Source of the DNA: a virus
Direction: 5' to 3' (one strand)
Virus record (IMG/VR): IMGVR_UViG_3300042294_000385
Location: 1-28,027 of that record
DNA length: 28,027 nucleotides
The stretch's first letter is position 1, and the number at the start of each line of letters is the position of its first letter. This document shows positions 24,873-28,027 of the stretch, in pieces. A program made the position numbers and the translations under genes. The notes under the pieces were generated by a model, which ran no database searches, was not told where the DNA came from, and saw nothing but the letters and a program-made list of their open reading frames with translations.

Positions 24873-26775
24873 GAGCATTACCGAACCGATTGTTAACCCT
24901 ATTGGGCTTGCAGGTTCCACAGCGCAACTTTACACAAACACTAGCAACATTTATGATGTTGCCATTGGTGGGCAACCTTTCCTTCTTGGAGCATCAGACA
25001 GATACCCTTACCAAAGACAAACAGCAACTTATCGTAAACAACAGTTTGATAACACTAAAGAAGTTGGTGAGCAAACTTTTGAAGGATGGTGGTTGAGAAG
25101 CCAATCATCTTTTCATCTTGGTGCTGGTATCAATTATCTTGACCCTTATCTTTCAGAGAATGTTCAGTATCGTTTTAATGATTCAGCTGGTGTTGATGTT
25201 TGGACACCTGGTCAGGTCACAATGTTGCCTGATACAGAAAATGTTTTCACTGTTTCCGATGACATTAATATGTTTGGTGCTATTGATTCATTAGACCAGG
25301 ACTGTGTGTTTGTTTCAGATGATGCTGTTCTTACACGTATTGCAGCAGATGGTACTGATGCAACTATTGCTTATGGTGGTTCAGGTTCTGATATTAAATC
25401 TCTTGCACAAGATGGTTTATATTATTATGCTGCCAATGCCACAGGTATTTATCGTGGTGATTTAACAGGTACCGGTGCAACGGGCACAAACTATTATCCA
25501 ACTAATAATACTAAAGTTGTTATATCTTATGTTAAGCAACGTATCGTTGCTGGTATTGGTGAAAAGATTTACGAAATAACACAAACACGTGGTGGCACAA
25601 ACCCTGACAGTAGTGATGCCAGGTACACACATCCTGATACTGGTTGGACTTGGTCTTCCATTGTTGAAGGACCTCAAGCAGTTTACGCTTCAGGTTATCG
25701 TGGAAACAATTCATCCATTTTCAAATTTACTTTAAGCACTGTTGGTGTTATGCCAACATTAACTAACGCTGTTACTGCAGCAGATTTTCCTGATGATGAA
25801 CACGTAACATCTCTTGGTGTTTACCTTGGAACATATATGATGATCGGTACCAATAAAGGTATTCGTGTTGGTATTATTGATGCTAACGGTGACATCAACT
25901 ATGGTCCATTAACTTACGAAAAATCTGATGCTACACACACAACGGCTTTTGCTTTTGAAGACAGGTTTGCTTACGCAACTGTAACAAATGCTATTGATGG
26001 CAAGTCTGGTTTGATTCGTATTGATTTATCTCAAGAAGTTGAACCTGGTCGTTACGCTTATGCTAAAGATTTATCTTCCGGTGTAACGGGTAATTGTCGT
26101 GCTGTTGCTTTCATTGGTGACACAGGCCGTGCAGCGTTCGCTGTTGCAGGTTCAGGTGTTTACTTTGAGAGTGCAACAAATAAAACCCCAACAGGTTTCT
26201 TGGACACAGGTTTCATTAGGTATGCAACTATTGAAAAGAAATATTTTAAGTTAATCAAACCAAGGTTTGACACACCAATGTTTGGTTCTTGTACTATTTC
26301 AACTAAAGAAATAGATGGTGATGTAACTTCCATTATCACTATCGCAGGTTCAACACCTGCGTTAAACACTGATCTTGCAACAAACATTGCACAACCACAA
26401 GAAGAATTAGCTTTTAGATTTACCTTTAACCGTTCATCAACTGATGCAACTAAAGGCCCAGTGTTTGACGGCTACCAAGTTAAATCTCTTCCTGCTGTAA
26501 CCAGGGCACGCCAATTAACTATTCCTTTAGTTAACTATGATTTTGAAACTGATCGTTACGGTGTTCAAAATGGTTACGAGGGTCGTGCTTGGGATAGGTT
26601 GCAAGCGTTAGAGAATCTTGAGGCTGCAGGTGACACTGTGGTGATTCAGGATTTTACTACTGGTGAGCAGGTTACTGGTTTGATTGAGCAGTTAAGTTTT
26701 GAAAGAACAACCCCGGCTGACCGTAGATATTCTGGTTTTGGTGGGATTATGTACGTGTCCATACGTACAGTTTAA
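24862..26775 (+). CDS. Large beta-rich tail protein, putative nozzle/hub
   Basis: The protein has 637 residues. The ATG has GAAGGGACA upstream and lies within the end of the previous gene. The N-terminus has an attachment segment (LYTNTSNIYDVAIGGQPF), then RQQFDNTKEVGEQTFEGWW-style blocks with RKQQFDNTKEVGEQTFEGWW visible. The centre consists of repeated beta strands in propeller style (DCVFVSDDAVLTRIAADGTD; KSLAQDGLYYYAANATGIYR; MMIGTNKGIRVGI). The C-terminus is a beta domain ending ERTTPADRRYSGFGGIMYVS. Beta-propeller nozzles are known in short-tailed phages, and together with the 20065 gene this would make a short tail. That reading is inferred; minor tail protein is the cautious name. Confidence 0.65.
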   Translation: MATESITEPIVNPIGLAGSTAQLYTNTSNIYDVAIGGQPFLLGASDRYPYQRQTATYRKQQFDNTKEVGEQTFEGWWLRSQSSFHLGAGINYLDPYLSENVQYRFNDSAGVDVWTPGQVTMLPDTENVFTVSDDINMFGAIDSLDQDCVFVSDDAVLTRIAADGTDATIAYGGSGSDIKSLAQDGLYYYAANATGIYRGDLTGTGATGTNYYPTNNTKVVISYVKQRIVAGIGEKIYEITQTRGGTNPDSSDARYTHPDTGWTWSSIVEGPQAVYASGYRGNNSSIFKFTLSTVGVMPTLTNAVTAADFPDDEHVTSLGVYLGTYMMIGTNKGIRVGIIDANGDINYGPLTYEKSDATHTTAFAFEDRFAYATVTNAIDGKSGLIRIDLSQEVEPGRYAYAKDLSSGVTGNCRAVAFIGDTGRAAFAVAGSGVYFESATNKTPTGFLDTGFIRYATIEKKYFKLIKPRFDTPMFGSCTISTKEIDGDVTSIITIAGSTPALNTDLATNIAQPQEELAFRFTFNRSSTDATKGPVFDGYQVKSLPAVTRARQLTIPLVNYDFETDRYGVQNGYEGRAWDRLQALENLEAAGDTVVIQDFTTGEQVTGLIEQLSFERTTPADRRYSGFGGIMYVSIRTV

Positions 26776-26776
26776 A

Positions 26777-26813
26777 GCCAATTTAAGGCACGTTTTAGCC
26801 CCTTACAGGGTGG
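26777..26813 (+). other. Element similar to the post-capsid hairpin region
   Basis: Just after the tail gene stop: GCC, a T/A-rich stretch, AGGC (26777-26793 region), then TAGCCCCT (26797-26804 region) and GGGTGG. The same order of blocks occurs after the capsid stop (13273-13316). The hairpin here is weaker because GGG pairs only with part of CCCC. It may be a degenerate terminator or an RNA-processing element. Confidence 0.4.
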
Positions 26814-26833
26814 TTTGGTGTAGGAATATACCC

Positions 26834-26859
26834 AGCCCCTTGTGAGGGGCTTTTTTTGT
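26834..26859 (+). terminator. Strong rho-independent terminator
   Basis: A perfect seven-base stem, AGCCCCT (26834-26840) and AGGGGCT (26845-26851), with a TGTG loop is followed by seven or more T residues. It closes the structural and lysis transcript after the last tail gene. It is the clearest terminator in the window. Confidence 0.9.
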
Positions 26860-26876
26860 TTTTTAAAATACTATGT

Positions 26877-26953
26877 TTATACTCGGAACCGCCTAAAGCG
26901 GTTCCTCGTTAACGGGTCGCTCGCACATACTCACCGGCTCGCTCCGAGTATAA
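26877..26953 (+). promoter_or_regulatory. Nested inverted repeats and TATAAT before the nuclease genes
   Basis: An 11-base arm TTATACTCGGA (26877-26887) is perfectly repeated inverted at TCCGAGTATAA (26943-26953). A local hairpin with arms GGAACCGC (26885-26892) and GCGGTTCC (26898-26905) shares three bases with the outer left arm, so the two pairings compete. The right arm contains TATAAT (26949-26954), a good -10 box, but no clear -35 lies 17 bases upstream. Transcription from it would start near 26961. GC-rich direct repeats (GGTCGCTCG; GGCTCGCTCC) fill the interior. This is either a promoter with overlapping operator or a structured RNA or terminator element; I favour a control region for the following operon. 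Confidence 0.5.
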
Positions 26954-26977
26954 TCGTATTGTCAAATGATTAGCAAC

Positions 26978-26998
26978 CGACACGCTTATGGCGTGTCG
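26978..26998 (+). promoter_or_regulatory. Perfect 8-base hairpin in the presumed leader
   Basis: CGACACGC and GCGTGTCG are separated by TTATG. It lies 12 bases after the ATG at 26966 and 36 bases before the ATG at 27035. If the gene starts at 27035 this is a leader hairpin, perhaps stabilising the transcript or controlling translation. Confidence 0.45.
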
Positions 26999-27034
26999 TT
27001 AAACGAATTACAAACCTGTGATATTGTGAACCTT

Positions 27035-27217
27035 ATGGAACCAATCATCGGGCACAGATCATTCTCATCCTTTACCTCCTGGATGAAATGCGGCAAAGCC
27101 TGGCAACTAGAACGCCAGCTACAAGCACCACAAATACCTGCGTGGTATTTCATCGGAGGCTCAGCCTTCCACGCGGCAGTAGAACAGTTCTTAAAAGAAC
27201 AATATGAAACCGATTGA
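27035..27217 (+). CDS. RecB/Cas4-like nuclease, N-terminal fragment as a separate gene
   Basis: The product has 60 residues from ATG 27035. An upstream in-frame ATG at 26966 would add 23 residues; it would be almost leaderless from the TATAAT box but includes the hairpin, so I prefer 27035, where the known motif begins a few residues in. The sequence GHRSFSSFTSWMKCGKAWQL and GGSAFHAAVEQF is the start of the RecB/Cas4-like PD-(D/E)XK nucleases: the first cluster cysteine (Cys19), and the motif I His46 and Glu50. The remaining nuclease motifs are missing because the frame stops here. They follow in another gene at 27412. Both ribosome sites for this gene are weak. Confidence 0.7.
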   Translation: MEPIIGHRSFSSFTSWMKCGKAWQLERQLQAPQIPAWYFIGGSAFHAAVEQFLKEQYETD

Positions 27218-27419
27218 CGAACTTGTACCTGATGAATCAAAACCAAAATTTGATTTAAGAGGAATACCAACACACGTATGCTTATGTGGTTGTAAAGTTT
27301 GGAATCTTAAAGTAATGTTTGAAGACAACGCAATCTCAATGTACTTTTTGGATATGTTTTGTTCAGCTTGTGGTAGCCCAGCTACCGCACCAACAGCAGA
27401 GGAATTAGATTGTGAGTAA
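27204..27419 (+). CDS. Small zinc-ribbon protein lying between the nuclease halves
   Basis: The protein has 71 residues. It starts 14 bases inside the end of the N-terminal nuclease fragment, with only a weak AAAAGA site, so it is probably translationally coupled. Residues 1-20 are acidic/Pro-rich. Then CLCGCKVW and, 23 residues later, CSACGSPATAPT form a typical two-knuckle zinc ribbon (Cys26/28/30 with Cys53/56), with the strand pair KVMFEDNAISMYFLDMFC between. Such ribbons often bind nucleic acid or protein. I have seen similar VC.CGC...EDNEIS.YFLDM.C..CG patterns in small actinobacterial phage proteins. It overlaps the next gene's GTG by eight bases. Confidence 0.72.
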   Translation: MKPIDELVPDESKPKFDLRGIPTHVCLCGCKVWNLKVMFEDNAISMYFLDMFCSACGSPATAPTAEELDCE

Positions 27420-28027
27420 AGATTTAGCAATCAAGTATTGGACTACCCATTTCCAAACTATGATTGATGAAAAAGCAGCAGCCACAGACACTATCCCTTC
27501 TGCTTGGCGTGCTGGCGGTCGCGCCACCAAAGCGTATCCGGAAAAAGAAAACGATATTTGGTGGCAAGACAACGGACCACAAATGGTTGACAATTTTATT
27601 CAATGGTGGAGAAATAATAAATGGTCAGTGTGGAACCACAACGGTGTTCTACAAGTTGAACCAGAATACAATGTGATGTTTGGTGACATACTTGTAAAAT
27701 CTTTTATTGATTTAGTTGCTGTCACACCTGAAGGTGACATTGCTGTTGTTGATTATAAGTCTGGTGTTTATATGCCTGACACAAATATGCAATTAGGTTT
27801 ATACGCTTGTGCTGTCCAAAGTGTAACCGGTGTTAGACCAACCAAAGGTTACTTCTATAACGCCCGACAAGGTATTATGGAAGACGCAGGGGACCTGTCT
27901 CGTTGGACAGTGCAACTATTTACGGAACTGTTTGCACAGTTTGAGAAAGGGATTCAGGCAGAAATTTTTTTGCCAAATCTTGGAATGATGTGCAAGTCTT
28001 GTTCTGTTAAAGATTACTGCCACGCTT
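27412..28027 (+). CDS. RecB/Cas4-like nuclease, C-terminal part (3' end outside window)
   Basis: Found by direct translation; the frame is open to the window edge. It starts at GTG with a very good AGAGGAA site seven bases upstream, and an in-frame TAG at 27406 shows that it is not continuous with anything upstream. It has 205 visible residues. The PD-(D/E)XK core is clear: Asp100 in SFIDLVAV, then Asp114 and Lys116 in VVDYKSG, then Gln127 in MQLGLYA. The terminal CKSC.....C (Cys194, 197, 203) supplies three ligands of a 4Fe-4S cluster; the first ligand would be Cys19 of the N-terminal fragment. It is a 5'-3' exonuclease-type fold expected in recombination or DNA processing. Codons use T/A endings. 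Confidence 0.82.
   Translation, partial: MSKDLAIKYWTTHFQTMIDEKAAATDTIPSAWRAGGRATKAYPEKENDIWWQDNGPQMVDNFIQWWRNNKWSVWNHNGVLQVEPEYNVMFGDILVKSFIDLVAVTPEGDIAVVDYKSGVYMPDTNMQLGLYACAVQSVTGVRPTKGYFYNARQGIMEDAGDLSRWTVQLFTELFAQFEKGIQAEIFLPNLGMMCKSCSVKDYCHA

Noticed and set aside
26966-27034. Coding extension of the N-terminal nuclease fragment (ATG at 26966)
   Set aside because: The extra 23 residues do not resemble the family start and contain a perfect hairpin at DNA level. I prefer ATG 27035, although a near-leaderless start from the TATAAT box cannot be excluded.
27218-27411. Intron or intein interrupting the nuclease gene
   Set aside because: The insert is only about 200 bases, encodes a complete zinc-ribbon protein without homing-nuclease or splicing motifs, and the second half has its own GTG with a strong ribosome site.

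Overview
The window is part of a double-stranded DNA phage genome. All convincing genes lie on the + strand, mostly end-to-end or overlapping by 1-4 bases (many TAATG or ATGA junctions). It runs from the truncated end of the large terminase gene through portal, putative ejection proteins, scaffold, major capsid protein, fibres, tail and lysis genes, and stops inside the first genes of a DNA-metabolism block. The host is probably an actinobacterium. Several small proteins (CFGCK protein at 18735, AGTTGL protein at 19787, RecB-type nuclease at the end) resemble families I know from actinophages, and GTG/TTG starts are frequent. The DNA looks AT-rich with T/A-ending codons, which would fit a streamlined freshwater or marine actinobacterium. 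The host assignment is inference, not read directly from the sequence.

Layout. 3-4195: terminase nuclease domain, two lysine-rich proteins, portal, two small proteins. 4195-11712: a 1599-aa protein and two partners of 527 and 377 aa, which I read as internal or ejection proteins. 11831-13278: scaffold and N4-gp56-like major capsid protein, followed by a hairpin. 13338-17679: two small beta proteins, then three successive units of a fibre gene plus a small acidic protein with a shared C-terminal motif; the first fibre is collagen-like. 17696-20065: a glycosyltransferase with TPRs and six very small Cys-, Lys- or Gly-rich proteins. 20065-22812: a putative head-tail connector protein and two more fibre-like proteins, one extremely glycine-rich. 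22821-24872: a putative lysis region (membrane protein, M23 endopeptidase, exported Pro/Ser/Thr-rich protein, two more small membrane proteins). 24862-26775: a large beta-rich tail protein closed by a strong terminator. 26776-27034: a regulatory gap with nested inverted repeats and a TATAAT box. 27035-28027: a RecB/Cas4-like nuclease divided into two separate genes with a zinc-ribbon gene between them.

I found no tail tube, sheath or classical tape-measure gene. With the large proteins next to the portal and a connector/nozzle-like pair, this suggests a short-tailed (podovirus-type) virion, but that is inference. The points most worth a second look are the split nuclease with the zinc-ribbon gene between its halves, the tandem fibre/helper units, the exported stalk protein in the lysis region, and two similar non-coding elements placed after the capsid gene and after the last tail gene.
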